From Hygrocybe punicea (taxonomy: Eukaryota > Basidiomycota > Agaricomycetes > Agaricales > Hygrophoraceae): 64,000 nt of DNA. Made by a program: the position numbers and the translations under genes. How positions within the stretch are numbered: the stretch's first letter is position 1; each line of letters begins with the position of its first letter. Under the pieces are notes generated by a model. It did no database searches and had not been told where the DNA came from. It saw only the letters and a program-made list of their open reading frames with translations. Positions 11,100 to 21,952 of the stretch are shown here, piece by piece. The stretch covers positions 930,001-994,000 of the forward strand of contig OY744468.1 of the NCBI GenBank assembly GCA_963556145.1, given 5' to 3'.

Positions 11100-11579
11100 T
11101 GAAAGGGCTCCGAAATAAATATCCCAAGGGACGAAATAAATATCCCAAGGGATGGAATTACAGTCCCTAGGCCTTTTAATCTATGCACACAAATATTTTC
11201 ATAATTTTACCTATTTTATTTACAATGTTATAGCCATTTTTCAAAAAACATCAGCTTGAGCTGAGGCAACACCTGGTTGAGAATATATCCCAGGAAAATA
11301 TATATTCTCCCTGATGGTATTATAATATGTCCCATGGGATGATATTTCAGGCCATGATCCTTTGTCAAAATCATCCCTTGGGATAACTATTCAGCCCTTG
11401 CTCTTCTTTGGAAATTGTCCCTAGGGATAAAAATATAACCCTACGCTTGCCTACAGTCAGAATGTCCCTGGGGCAATAAATTGTCCTTGGGAGAACCATG
11501 GTTATATGAACACTTAGATGGAACACCTACAGAGTTGTGTTACATCTAGTTAGTTGGGGCTAGGTGGTTGACTGAAGTG
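11100..11579 (+). mobile_element. Fragment of a second palindromic-element family (end block)
   Basis: It starts with a few CCCAAGGGAT units and continues into about 435 bp that is nearly identical to 58911-59334. Both copies end ...GGTTGACTGAAGTG. Reversed, that is CACTTCAGTCAACC, which resembles the CACTTCAGGC terminus of the 53-60 kb element. I read it as the terminal block of a related family; its other end was not found. Confidence 0.6.
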
Positions 11580-12540
11580 ACAAGTGAACCAATCTAATCA
11601 TCTGATTCTGCTGAAAACTGAGAGAGTTAAATTTTGATGTTGAAAACATCAAAATCTTGTGATTATTTCACATGTGCCAAAATACCTACAAATAGCAATA
11701 AATATGTATGCCTTGTCATTTCTTTTTTGATGGCCCTCCTCATTTGCCTCTTCTTAATCCATATGCATTTTAGACTCCTTTCTAATTTCTGATATTAGTG
11801 TTTTTATTGACCATATCCACCAATAATCACTTACAATTTTTCAGCAGATAGAATTTTCTGAAACACTGACTTTACCTCTAGCTGAACTTTTATCCATTTT
11901 TCATGTGCTGCCTTCCCATGAATTTGAATTCCCCATTCCTTCAATCCCAGTACAAGTAGAACAATTTTAACAAGTCCACCTTTGCACCATTCTTTTTCCA
12001 AAACAATATTAGCAGTTTGTGGTAGGAACATATTTGTTGTAGTGGCCTTGAGAATTGTCTGAATTTCCTCAGTAGCTCAGGCAATTGTTCAGTATATGGT
12101 AGACTAGAGGGTAAGAGTGGGTAAGAGCTTGAATGAACTTCAGAAAGTTGAAACAGAGTTTGTGCAAGATTGCTAGTGTAGTAACTCAGACTTGGAGTAA
12201 ACTCATAAGTGACATAGCTAATTCTCACATCAAAAATCACATGTTTAAGGTCATGTGATTGGGAATTAGCCACGTCAAAAATCACATGTTTAAGATCATG
12301 TGATTGTTCAGTTTCAATTAAAAACCCCGAAACCTTCATGTTTGGCCCCCAGTGCTCTTTGACTTCCAGTCCACTCACCCCGGCAGAGAGAGCCGAATTT
12401 CTCTGCTTGATGCCAGGGCACGGAAGTCCTGGTTTGGGTGCAGCCTCTGGATGGTTGTGAGCATTCAAATCTAGCCTTGACTGTCACCAGTGGGGAGGGT
12501 GGCATCTCCACTATCCTTGGGCATGGGTCTGGGGTTGGTG
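11580..12540. other. AT-rich intergenic DNA with a short tandem duplication
   Basis: There is no convincing gene. At 12218-12305 a ~45-bp unit is duplicated, and each copy contains AATCACATG...CATGTGATT, a small hairpin. An open minus-strand stretch at 11941-12468 has no recognisable features. Confidence 0.5.
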
Positions 12541-12759
12541 ACTTTAAAGGTCCTAGTATAGTTGTAATTTTATTCTAAGCAATCATATATATTTAAGTTT
12601 ATTATAAGGGAACATTCAGTTCATTTTTGATGCCGGTGGCATCAGTCCCACACCCAGTAAGAAGGCTACATACCTCGCGAGGCCGGCACATGCATCAATT
12701 GATGCGGCGGCGTGTTTCGCGAGGTGTTGATGCCCTACTGGTGGGCTTGTCATTGGGGC

Positions 12760-13240
12760 CGTGAGGGCCATCGCCGTCGTCGTTGGGCCGTGTTGGGCGT
12801 CAGTGGGGCCGCTGTCGTCGTTGGGCGTTGGCTGGGGGCCCTTTACGGCATTGGTGGGGCCGTTGCCGTCGTCATTGGGCGTTGGTGGGGCCGTCGTCGT
12901 CGTTGGCGGCCCTTTGGCGTTGGTGGGGCGTTGGTGGGGCGTTGGCGGCCCTGTTGGGTGTGGCTTGGGCGTTGTTGGGGCCGCCATCGTCGTTGGGGGC
13001 CTTTGTGAGGCCGTCACCGTCGTTGTTGGGTGTTGGCAGCTTTGGGGCGTTGGTGGGGCGTTGGCGGCCCTGTTGGGTGTGGCTTGGGCAGTGTTGAGGC
13101 CACCGTCTTCATTGGGGGTCTTTAGGGCGTTAGTGGGGCCGTTGTCGTCATGGTTGGGCGTGGTGGGGCCGTCATCAGCGTTGTTGGGTGTTGGCCGCCC
13201 TGTTGGCGTTGGCGGGGCCATCGTCATCATCGTTGGGCTC
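12760..13240. repeat. GC-rich tandem tract (GTCGTTGGGCG / GTTGGTGGGGCC)
   Basis: Imperfect 12-36-bp units rich in GTTGGGCGTTGGTGGGG form the outer part of the left arm of palindrome copy 1. Several frames stay open on both strands because of the three-base bias. I do not call any of them a gene. Confidence 0.75.
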
Positions 13241-13652
13241 CGTGGTCCTCGTTGTCCCGTTCTGCCGTCCCGGTCGTCCTCATTTCTGTCGTCCCCGTGC
13301 CCGTGCCCGTGCCCGCTGTCCTCGTCTTCGTTGCCCCTGCCCGTTGTCGTGGTTCCCGGTTCCCGTCGTCGTATTCCCCTTTTGCACCGTCGTCGCGTTT
13401 GTTCGTTTACCCCGTCATCCGCATCCCAGTCGTCCTGTGTCGTCCTGTGTCCACCGTCTCCTTGTCGCCTGCATCTGCATCGACTTGTTGCAGTTGCCTT
13501 GTTCGCGTTCGTTTGGCACGAGGGTGCGGGAAAAAAACCCTACAAGTATTTAAATAATCAGTAGAATAAATGAACAAGATAAATAGAATACTTACCTGGG
13601 GTGCTCTGGCATCCGCACCCATTGTCGTGTCGTTGTTGAAAACGACAAGTGT

Positions 13653-13752
13653 NNNNNNNNNNNNNNNNNNNNNNNNNNNNNNNNNNNNNNNNNNNNNNNN
13701 NNNNNNNNNNNNNNNNNNNNNNNNNNNNNNNNNNNNNNNNNNNNNNNNNNNN
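13653..13752. other. Assembly gap (100 N)
   Basis: Exactly 100 N, a conventional placeholder of unknown true size. The flanks are inverted copies of each other (13560-13652 against 14167-14259). By comparison with the intact copy, at least about 400 bp of left arm and the central spacer are missing here. Confidence 0.97.
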
Positions 13753-14090
13753 CGCAAGCTCCTTTGAAATCAATTTTGGCTACCACACATTCCTTGCCAC
13801 ACCAACTACCAGGTACTTGTCTGGAACACAATGAACACCTTCCTTAGTACTCCTAGAATTAATTTTGGATTTTTCAGACATGTACTCGCAAAGTTAGCTG
13901 TTTAAGGGTCCAATTTTGGCAGAGGCATAAAATGCATTGTGAATATCTCCCAATATAAAATGAAATAAAATACAAAAACTCCTCTCGAGGTAGGTATATC
14001 ATACCCACATCTCTTCAGGGTCTTGCCCTGGCCATTGAGGTGTTGTAGTATATATAATAATAATAAGAAAATCCAGCCACTGTTCCCTAT

Positions 14091-15061
14091 ATGGCAACTC
14101 GACCCCATTTTGGATATCGGCAAATTCCGGTTGAAATTCTCCCGCGCGAGTTCAACAACACTTGTCGTTTTCAACAACGACACGACAATGGGTGCGGATG
14201 CCAGAGCACCCCAGGTAAGCATTCTATTTATCTTGTTCATTTATTCTACTGACTATTTAAACACTTGTAGGTTTTTTAACCCACACCAAACGAACGCGAA
14301 CGCAACAGCAACAAGTAGACACGGTGCGGGCGACAAGGAGACGGAGGATGCAGCCGTGAACGGGAGCAACCCAGGATGACCACGACAGCAAGACCAAGGA
14401 TGACGGGGTGAACGAACCAATGCGACGACGGCGCGAAAGGGGAATACGACAACGGTAACCGGGAACCACGACAACGGGCAGGGGCAACGAAGACGAGGAC
14501 AGTGGGCACGGGCAGTGGGCATGGGGATGGGGACGGGGACAACGGACAATGGAAATGAGGATGACGGGGACGGGGGAACGGGACCATGAGGACCACGGAG
14601 CCCAAGACAACAAGGACGACGGCAACGGGGATGACGAGGACCACGGGGACGACGAGGACCACAGGGACGACAATGAGGATGACGACGAGGACAGCAAGCA
14701 TGGGGACGGGGACGGGGGCAACGGACGACGGGCGACGGAAACGATGAGGGAATGGGATGACGAGGACAACGAGACCGGGACAACGAGGACAATGGCAACA
14801 GGGACAATGAGGATGGAAACGGCAAGGACGGGATGGCAAACGGGACAGCAACAACAACACGAATGGCACAGGGCCACCACACGGGAACGGGGATGACAAC
14901 GACAACAAGGATGATGACAATGGGGACGGCGAGGATGGAAATGGCGAGGGACGGCAAACAGGACAGCTACGGCAACACGAATGGGAACGGGGCCAGACGG
15001 GAATGACGACGACGGGGGCGATGAGGGCGACGCGGAGGGGCGTGGACATGTAGGTAACCCT
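14091..15061 (+). CDS. Candidate spliced unit in the arm of palindrome copy 1
   Basis: An ATG at 14091 opens a frame (MATRPHFGYRQIPVEIL) that ends at a canonical intron 14215-14270 (56 nt; GTAAGC donor, CTGAC-type branch, TTGTAG acceptor). Beyond it lies an 800-bp tract of GACGAGGAC-like units that could encode an acidic Asp/Glu/Gly/Asn/Thr-rich chain, then a second GTATGT donor at about 15062 followed by a long polypyrimidine stretch. The same first exon, donor and acceptor positions recur in the other copies. No family is recognised. Protein coding is possible but the GC-rich frame is ambiguous; a non-coding spliced RNA is the alternative. Confidence 0.4.
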
Positions 15062-15429
15062 GGTATGTAATTTTTTAGGTCCCCCCCGTTTCCCTCCCCT
15101 TCCCCCCGTTTCCCTCTCCTCTGCCCCTTCTCCCCCTGCCTATCTCCTGCCCCCTGCCACCCCCTCCCATCCACCTCCTGCCCTTCTCCCCTTGCCCACC
15201 CCCTCCATTCCCCCTGGTCATTTCCCCCTCTCCTCTTCTCTCCACCACCACCACCACCACCTCCCACCCTCATCCTCTGATAATATAATGTAGATATGTA
15301 TATAATTAAGCAAAATAATTATGTGATTTGCAATGTCTATTTTAAGTAAGTTGCTAAATGTAAATTATTTAAAATTATGTTATAACATATGATATAATGA
15401 TTTAGTGGTATGATTACTTAGCAGATGCT

Positions 15430-15690
15430 GAGCAGGGTGAGACATCCCAGAAAAGGCTGTGGGATGTCCCACAAGCTGACAGGGATGCCCCAGATAAGCT
15501 GTGGGATGTCCCACAGGCTGGCTGGGGGCTGAGAGGGATGTCCCAGACAAGGCTGTGGGACATCCCATCCCGACTGTGGGACGTCCCACAAGCTGACAGC
15601 AATGTCCAAGAGAAGGCTGTGGGACATCCTACAAACTCACAGGATATCCCAGAAGCTGAGAGGGATGTCCCAACCAAGCCTCTGTGAGAT
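15430..15690. repeat. 21-bp-type minisatellite with GGGATGTCCC core
   Basis: Tandem units of about 21 bp carry GGGATGTCCCACA or GGGACATCCC with GAAGGCTGT or AGCTGACAG linkers. It follows TTAGCAG at the arm's AT-rich block. It is the same array, reversed, as 54010-54620. Confidence 0.88.
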
Positions 15691-16687
15691 GTCCCCTTAC
15701 TTTAAGCCCAAGTCCACTTTCCTCAAGAAGCACTCTAACCTTAACATAGATTGAAAATTAGATCTCTCCTCTGCATCTGCATCCCAGTCAGCCATTGTAT
15801 GCACAGCCAATAATGTAATAACCACTGATATCCTGATCAAATCCTCTTCATAATACACTTGTTCAATTTTCAGCTCAGCCTCCTCTGCATATGTAGCCCC
15901 ACTTCTCTTTGTTTATTATGCATGCTCTGCTCACTCACTCCCCTACAAGCTTCAGATTGCCACATGCACAAGGGATTGGTTTACTAGAAGCACACCCTCC
16001 TCTTTCCCATCTCATTACCCAAAATCTCCAGCCCTTTTCCTCTCCTACTCCTTCTGTCTTTATATGTGGAAACAACTGAAGGAGAATCAGCTCTGTGACT
16101 CTCAAATGTACAATCTTATACTATGCTATTGCACCCATGGTACCTATAGTGGCCATGACAAGGCCTTGAAATTTACAACTAGATGCTATCATCATTCTGA
16201 GTTTTCTATTAAATACCTATGGAAGGGGCGTCTCAAATTCCCCAAGACCCTCCTCTGGTAGGGATGTCCCATGGGGCCACAACACCAAATGTTGTCCCAT
16301 GGGCCATCCCATATACCGGACCAGGGACATCCCGTATATGGGATGTCCCAATGTATGGTCCCAGGGATGATGGTTTTGTCCCAGGGCTGCCCAGTACTTG
16401 TACCAACATGTAGATGGTTCAGTACTAGGAGTGAGTTGAAACTAGTTGCCCAGGCTTGGGGGTAGCCTGAAGTGCATATGAACACTGCACTAACCATCAT
16501 TGGCTGACAAAAAGAACCTCTCAAGAAACTCCAAGCTCATATGATTAGCTTTGAAAAGAAGCTATCTGCTTGCACATATTCTATTTTAGTCAATTGTGGG
16601 GGATGATCTATAGCAGGAGTACAATCAGGATGGATAGTATTGGTCTGAACTTGACAGTCATGTTTGAATGTGCAACCAGTTTGAGTC

Positions 16688-17000
16688 GTAATGGTTGGCC
16701 CAGGATATATCCTGACTCAATAAGCCTAGACCATCTCAGTTGAGCCAGGATATATCCTGAGAAATTCAGCCTGAACCATGTCAGTTGGGCCAGGATATAT
16801 CCTGGGAACGTCAGCCTGAACCATCCCAGTTGGGCCAGGATATATCCTGAGAAAATCAGCCTAGACCATCCCAGTTGGGTCAGGATATATCCTGAGAAAA
16901 TCAGCCTGAACCATGTCAGTTGGACCAGGATATATCCTGAGAACCTCAGCCTAGACCATGTCAGTTGGGCCAGGATATATCTCAGCCTGATTCAGCTATC
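16688..17000. repeat. 45-bp minisatellite with CAGGATATATCCTG core
   Basis: About seven units of 45 bp, each holding the perfect palindrome CAGGATATATCCTG, then GAGAAAATCAGCCT and GACCATCCCAG or variants. It lies just outside palindrome copy 1. Confidence 0.92.
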
Positions 17001-17281
17001 CCCAAGTCAGTTGGGTGATCTCATTTTCAGGCATCCCATCTCAGTTGGTAATATCTTGCTGAATGCCCTGCGTGCGAAGGAGGTGCGTCCCTCAAGATCT
17101 TGACCTCCCCTACACATGCGCTGACATTCTGACAAATACAACAAGCGTTGTCGCCCGTGACAGCATCATCTCGCCCTTACCAAAGCCGTCAATCTGGTAT
17201 AATCTGGTTGTGAGTAGCCCGTGTTCCGGCATGTGAAACCCAGAGCTCAATCCCTCCTCAACACACTTCTATATTATCTAC

Positions 17282-17785
17282 TTGCAGAAGAGACAGTTAC
17301 AGGTGATCCACATTACCAACCTGAAAGGTTACCCTCTCATGTTTCCTTTTCAGACACGAGCCGACAGCGACTCAGCTGGCTCTCACGATAGGTCCTCTAC
17401 TGCTGGTTCGCGGTCCACCACCGCAAATTTTGTATATCAGGTAATGCGGGATTGGGGGCGGATTCAGGAGCTGGTGGAGCTGGTGCATCGGCTGCAGGTG
17501 CAGCTTGTGGAGCAGATGCGGTTACAGGAGCGGCGGCAGCGGGAGGAGCCGGTTGTGGAGCAGGAGCAGGAGGTGCGGCATCGGCAGCTGGGGGATTGGC
17601 TGCTAGACCAGCTGTGTGAAGCGCTGCAGGAGCTACGGAACCAAGTGGCAGTTCAGGGGAGACGCGTGCGGGAGTGGGAGCAGCATGACCAACAGCAGCA
17701 GGGGCAGCAGCCACAGCAGTCGCAGCAGTCGCAGCAAGAGCGGCAAGGTCGTCGCAGAATCTTGGGGAGGGGGTCAACCATCTAG
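17282..17785 (+). CDS. Gln/Glu/Arg-rich coiled-coil ORF, uncertain
   Basis: The 167-codon frame has a predicted coiled-coil stretch (RIQELVELVHRLQVQLVEQM) and a Gln-rich end. It lacks a clear ATG context: CAG acceptor-like sites precede it at about 17286 and 17354, and CAGGTAATG at 17441 could be a donor. The opposite strand is also open (17792-17397) and would give an Ala/Pro-rich protein. One strand may be real; the sequence alone does not decide. No family is recognised. Confidence 0.3.
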   Translation: MQKRQLQVIHITNLKGYPLMFPFQTRADSDSAGSHDRSSTAGSRSTTANFVYQVMRDWGRIQELVELVHRLQVQLVEQMRLQERRQREEPVVEQEQEVRHRQLGDWLLDQLCEALQELRNQVAVQGRRVREWEQHDQQQQGQQPQQSQQSQQERQGRRRILGRGSTI

Positions 17786-17799
17786 GAGTCAACGATCTT

Positions 17800-19070
17800 G
17801 ACAGTGACTTTCACTTCGGCTGTGTGACAATTTTACTCAATTTTACTCGGTGCTGTAATGATATCAAAAGTCAAAAGTGAATATGGGACATTTTCATAAG
17901 ATAGACCTCATCCACAAACAGTTTCATCACGACCCATCAAGCACTGTGACACCTCCATAACATACACCAATGGGTTAGACCAAATATCTATCTCCTTCAA
18001 ATGATTGAAAATCCAACTTTTGAATACACAGATCCCTCTGGATCCACTCTCTGAACATTTCACTGGAACAGATTTTTCTTAAACATCTCCAAAAGTTATC
18101 TATAGAGGTTTTACTTCATTGTCATGCAGTTTCATGCAATGTAACTGTTTGTGGATGAGGACTATCTCATATTTTTTGGAAATCCTTGTCTTGTGTGAAA
18201 AAAAATATTAATAAATCAAATTACAGCTGTTTGCATAGGCATGCGGAAACTGAGAAAAAAGTCAAATGTGGTGCAGTGACTGCCAAGTCGTGGCTTTTTC
18301 TCATTCGTTCCATTGTAGAGGGTCAACGTCCCTCTGAGTCCGTATCCTCAATATATCATGAATCCAGATGAACCCGATGCCTCTATTCAACTCGCATTCA
18401 AACCCGACGTAACCCGACACAACCCAACGTGACGTGACGTGACATGACCTGACGTGACCAATGTAACCCAGCACATGCCACTTTGTCACTGCCGCTTTTG
18501 GACCAAATCCGGCAGCCTCAGAAGCCCCGGAGTTCTAATTATAGGAGATGGATCTCATCGGACTCGATCCCCGACTTCAGATTTACCTTATTTGTGCATC
18601 CCCTCGTCCTTTCGGAGATATATAGGACATTTCACATATTTTTCATGGATATTCGTTTTCCCCTCCATCTTTCTGTCTTTGTCGCTTTGCAACCCCCCTT
18701 TCCACATCCCCTTTCCATCTTTTCTTTGTAGTTTCTATCGGCCGAAATAGACCTATCCGAAAGTAGACTACACACTCATGTACTATAAAAATGGTCCCCG
18801 ATGACCGTGCAAAAAAGAGATACCATTAGTCCCCGTTTCCCTCATAGTCAGAATCATTTTTAATCACTTCAAATGCTCGTCCTTGTAGACCCTTAGATTA
18901 TTATAGTTCATTTCATTGTCTTTATCATTGTTCTCATTATTTGTTCATCATTTCCGACCGGACCCGACCGGACCCGCCATACCTGACATCATCAGCATCA
19001 TCAGGTTCATCGTTATTTATCCGTTTTCAGTCCGTTCATCGCCGGGTTTGTTATTATTAGTCCAGTTTTA
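17800..19070. other. Intergenic, no gene seen
   Basis: There is a short degenerate GACGTGACGTGAC-type repeat at about 18425-18460. The rest is unremarkable; short open frames have no support. Confidence 0.45.
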
Positions 19071-19078
19071 CACGGCGG

Positions 19079-19384
19079 TAGTGAATGACACGGGTTTTTG
19101 AACCCGCACGGGTTAGCACCCGTAGGTAATGCGGGTACGGGTACGGTTTAAGATTCCCGTACCCGCCAGCTTCAAAACGAGCCCGGGATCATCCAAAACG
19201 GTTAAGAACTGAGAGAGATATGCTCAAAACAATGATTTGACCATATCTCGGTCAAATCTTGTCCGTTTTGGATGATTCCGGGCTTGTTTTAAAGCTAAAA
19301 CCAGGCGGATTACGGGTACGGGTCGACGTGAATGCGGGTACGGGTTGGCAGCGTGTATCCGCGATAAACCCGTGTCATTCACTA
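19079..19384. mobile_element. hAT-type MITE (306 bp) with 8-bp target duplication
   Basis: The terminal inverted repeat is TAGTGAATGACACGGG at the left and its exact complement at the right. It is flanked by perfect 8-bp duplications CACGGCGG at 19071-19078 and 19385-19392. TAGTG fits the hAT terminal consensus Y-A-R-N-G, and 8 bp is the hAT target size. The interior is a second inverted repeat (GCGGGTACGGGTA...; AAAACG...CGTTTT), so it folds back. It has no coding capacity. Confidence 0.93.
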
Positions 19385-19633
19385 CACGGCGGCTTTACTT
19401 TCACTTACATTCCCTTCCTTTACTATTATCCCCGACACTGATTATCCACAGTCACTTCTACGCTGACACCCACAGGCTAGGATTACTATTCCGAAGCCAC
19501 ACAGAACCTGCATCTACACCGTTCCTCTCTGCTTCCTACTTCCATGTCCTTGCCACTTCCCTCCTCTACCACTAGGGCACACACCATTCTCTCCATGATT
19601 CCCACACCTGATCTCAGCACCATGCTGCTTCCT

Positions 19634-19664
19634 CACCACCACCACCACCACCACCACCACCACC
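19634..19664. repeat. (CAC)n microsatellite
   Basis: About ten CAC triplets lie just upstream of the coiled-coil gene. They would encode poly-His if translated. Confidence 0.95.
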
Positions 19665-19751
19665 CCATAGTCATTCTCCCTCCCTCAAAACCAAGTACAA
19701 GATCCATCCCAAAACACCTGAAGACAAAAACTTCCAGACATCATCGATTCC

Positions 19752-20669
19752 GTGAACAGCACCACTGCCACAGCAGAGCAACTACAAGATGCCCTCCAAC
19801 TCCAGTGTGCCCATTTCGATGACCTCGCCACCTATTTACTCACCATCACTGAGAAACATACCATAGAAAAAGCCATTCTTTTGAAAAAGATTGACACCCT
19901 AGAATGTAAAGCCCACAAGACCGGGAGAGAGCTCAAGGGACTCCAATATCTTGTCATGAACACTACCAGATCTGGTGTCTTCAACGGTAACCTACCGACA
20001 GGCTCAAATGGCCACTCTACCACACCCATTTTTTTACCAGGCTACACCGAATCACTCCACCGCACCTCGTCAGATGGCAGGAACACTGGGCGTGGCCATC
20101 CTGCCCCTGATAGCCTTTCCCTAAACATATCTTGCCTGGCAAGCCTGACCATTCCTGCAGTGGACAGGAAACTCAGTTTGGGGTTAGACTCTTACGGTGC
20201 AACCACAGACCTGCTTTCCCTCTCAAACCTCGACAAACGCTCCTCCACATCGTTGTTCTCCTCCTTTGCAACATTTGTGACCTCTGTGATCTCATCCACA
20301 TTGTCCCTTCCTCTCACAGCGGCCAGCACAGTGTCGTCCGGGCTATCTGCCATCCCAGAAACCCACATATCCTCGCCCAAGGCATGTAGGGACTCCGCCG
20401 TTTCTGCTGCCATCCTCACAGCCGAAAGACAGCCGGAGAAGGAGGAATGCTGGGCTTCTTGTGCACTGCGCCACCTCTCGTCGTCTTCCTCGACCTCTTT
20501 GGCATCTGGCAGTGGTGGGTCAGGCACTGCTCCTGCTGCTGCTTCTGCTGCATATGTGGTGAACTTGAAGTGGGGATTGCCACCGTCCATTGCACAGGTA
20601 TTGGATGAGTCCCCTAGCATGGAGGATATGTTGGAGAAATTGTGTGTGCTAGTGCTGGGGAGATGGTAA
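19752..20669 (+). CDS. Agaricomycete coiled-coil / Ser-rich hypothetical protein
   Basis: The 305-codon frame starts within a larger open stretch; no ATG marks the beginning, so an upstream exon is likely (a TTCCAG acceptor-like site lies at 19738). The N-terminal third is a coiled coil (EKHTIEKAILLKKIDTLE) ending RELKGLQYLVMN. The middle is Ser/Thr/Leu-rich low complexity. The C-terminus is PPSIAQVLDESPSMEDMLEK. That N- and C-terminal pair is what I recognise in mushroom proteins usually labelled leucine-rich or coiled-coil hypothetical. No enzyme motif is seen. The antisense strand is open from 20836 to 20192, but the family-like ends favour the plus strand. Confidence 0.62.
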   Translation: MNSTTATAEQLQDALQLQCAHFDDLATYLLTITEKHTIEKAILLKKIDTLECKAHKTGRELKGLQYLVMNTTRSGVFNGNLPTGSNGHSTTPIFLPGYTESLHRTSSDGRNTGRGHPAPDSLSLNISCLASLTIPAVDRKLSLGLDSYGATTDLLSLSNLDKRSSTSLFSSFATFVTSVISSTLSLPLTAASTVSSGLSAIPETHISSPKACRDSAVSAAILTAERQPEKEECWASCALRHLSSSSSTSLASGSGGSGTAPAAASAAYVVNLKWGLPPSIAQVLDESPSMEDMLEKLCVLVLGRW

Positions 20670-21508
20670 ATGGGGATGGTGAGGCAGAACAGGTGGCAAC
20701 CGGAGAGGAGGGGAGCAGGGAGTGGGAATGGGGAGCAGGAATGGGCACAGGGGACGGATGGAATGGCAAGCAAATGGAACGGGCAAACAGAACCGGTAAA
20801 CAGAACAAAATGGGGAACAGCAATGGATGAATACAATTGTTTTGAAATGATATAAATGTTTTGTACATGAAATAGTACTCGTTTTGAAATTATCTTGCAT
20901 GAAAAAAATTGAGCCAGGGTGCATTTTAAGTTTAAAATGTTCCGGGGATATACAGAATTATTTTAGACTATGTAAATCTCTTTTAAACTTGCGACTTTTC
21001 ACTGGGTTTGAGGGCTCAAACACATTCAGCCTGGTACTCTGGCAAGTCATGACCAGGATGCAGCTCTGTAAGACACTTTTGCAATTTGATATAATGGGCA
21101 GCAGTGATTGTAACTTTGTGGAATAGTTCCAGTTGTTGGTCAATGCGACCCCAGATTTTGGAGTGAAGTTCTAATAGCTATGAATCCTTGAGCCGAATAT
21201 TGACCTGTGTATGTTTAGCACTGTCTGAAGGGTTAGGTGAGTGATGGTGCTCGCAAGCATCTGGGATTATAAGATAAATGGCTTTGGATCAACGAGACAT
21301 GACAAGGTCGCTAGCTTACTGCTTTGGGCAGGTTTGGAGATATTAGATGGGTTAGATGAACTCCAAGATATTATGTATCCTGACAGTGAGAACAGCATAT
21401 GAAGTATCAGTCAGAGATGGGAAATGCAGAAGAAGGGGAGAGTCAGAAGTAGGAACACCACTTTAATTAGCAAAAATCAATCTGACAGGACATTGTAGCA
21501 ACTCTCAC
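20670..21508. other. Intergenic, remainder of the Crinkler fragment not recognised
   Basis: This lies downstream of the minus-strand Crinkler exons. Any C-terminal Crinkler sequence is absent or too decayed to see. Confidence 0.4.
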
Positions 21509-21952
21509 CTGGGACTGGCATCAGTACAATGATGTGCAGCCTATTAGTCGGAGGCTGAATCAGCCAATATGCTGAGACAGAATTCCATGCTACCAGCCTT
21601 TCAACACCCTCATCACCCTCATTGACTCTGATGGATTTGAGGGAATCCTCATCATCACTGGCAGGGAGACCTAAGTTAACCTGTTGATGTGCGACAAAGT
21701 AAGTAACGACATTTATATTGACCTTCGCAAATAGGGTACCTTCAACAGGTTGAGATCCCTTGCAAGAATATGTGTCTTGGTTCCAAGCTCCTTTTCAAGG
21801 ATGAGTTCCTTCAAGTCGTCAATGTCACTGTTAATCAGCACAGTGACCTTGAAGGTTATTGTTGAATCTCCTTTGAACAAACAGCAGAGTACATGAGGTA
21901 TGGTGGCAGGCATTTGACAGATTCCAAGCCTATCAAAATTCTTCTCTTTCAC
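21509..21952 (-). pseudogene. Crinkler (CRN)-type N-terminal domain fragment
   Basis: Two minus-strand exons, 21952-21740 and 21680-21509, are joined by a 59-nt intron (GTACCC...CAACAG). They encode a ubiquitin-like CRN N-terminal domain: VLCCLFKGDSTITFKV, DIDDLKELI, ARDLNLLKV, then LVAWNSVSAYW and LHIIVLMPVP. The second exon ends at a GTGAGA donor at 21508. No C-terminal effector part was found, so this is a truncated copy. CRN-type proteins were first described as secreted effectors of oomycetes; in free-living and symbiotic fungi their role is unsettled. It points away from the second CRN relic 1.3 kb to the right. Confidence 0.7.

Larger units (their letters stand above)
12541..16474. mobile_element. 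Palindromic element, copy 1 (left end eroded, centre unsequenced)
   Basis: The right arm runs from about 13774 to 16474 and matches, block by block, the arms of the intact copy at 53236-59980: centre-proximal unique DNA, a spliced-looking unit, a GACGAGGAC-type tract, a polypyrimidine stretch, an AT-rich block, a GGGATGTCCC minisatellite, unique DNA, and the terminal ...GGGGGTAGCCTGAAGTG. The left arm is recognisable from 13652 leftward to about 12626, including a mirrored GTATGT at about 12668. The left terminus was not found, so no target duplication could be confirmed; the outer limit 12541 is approximate. Confidence 0.78.

Noticed and set aside
10355..11188. 277-codon minus-strand frame with GWPWNMDWP repeats
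   Set aside because: It is a read-through of the 44-bp CCATGGCC minisatellite; several frames are open and units vary without regard to codon position.
12761..13564. Long open frames in GC-rich DNA, on both strands and several frames (also 14253-15273, 46627-47573, 54753-56099, 57179-58034)
   Set aside because: They come from three-base-periodic GTC/GAC-type repeats inside the palindromic elements; Ser/Pro/Arg/Val monotony in every frame gives no preferred reading. Only the frame attached to the conserved ATG exon and intron is kept, at low confidence.
19544..19822. His-rich ORF over the CAC microsatellite
   Set aside because: A microsatellite read-through with no support beyond the repeat.
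20192..20836. 214-codon antisense frame opposite the coiled-coil gene
   Set aside because: The plus strand has family-like N- and C-termini; the antisense N-terminus is low-complexity.
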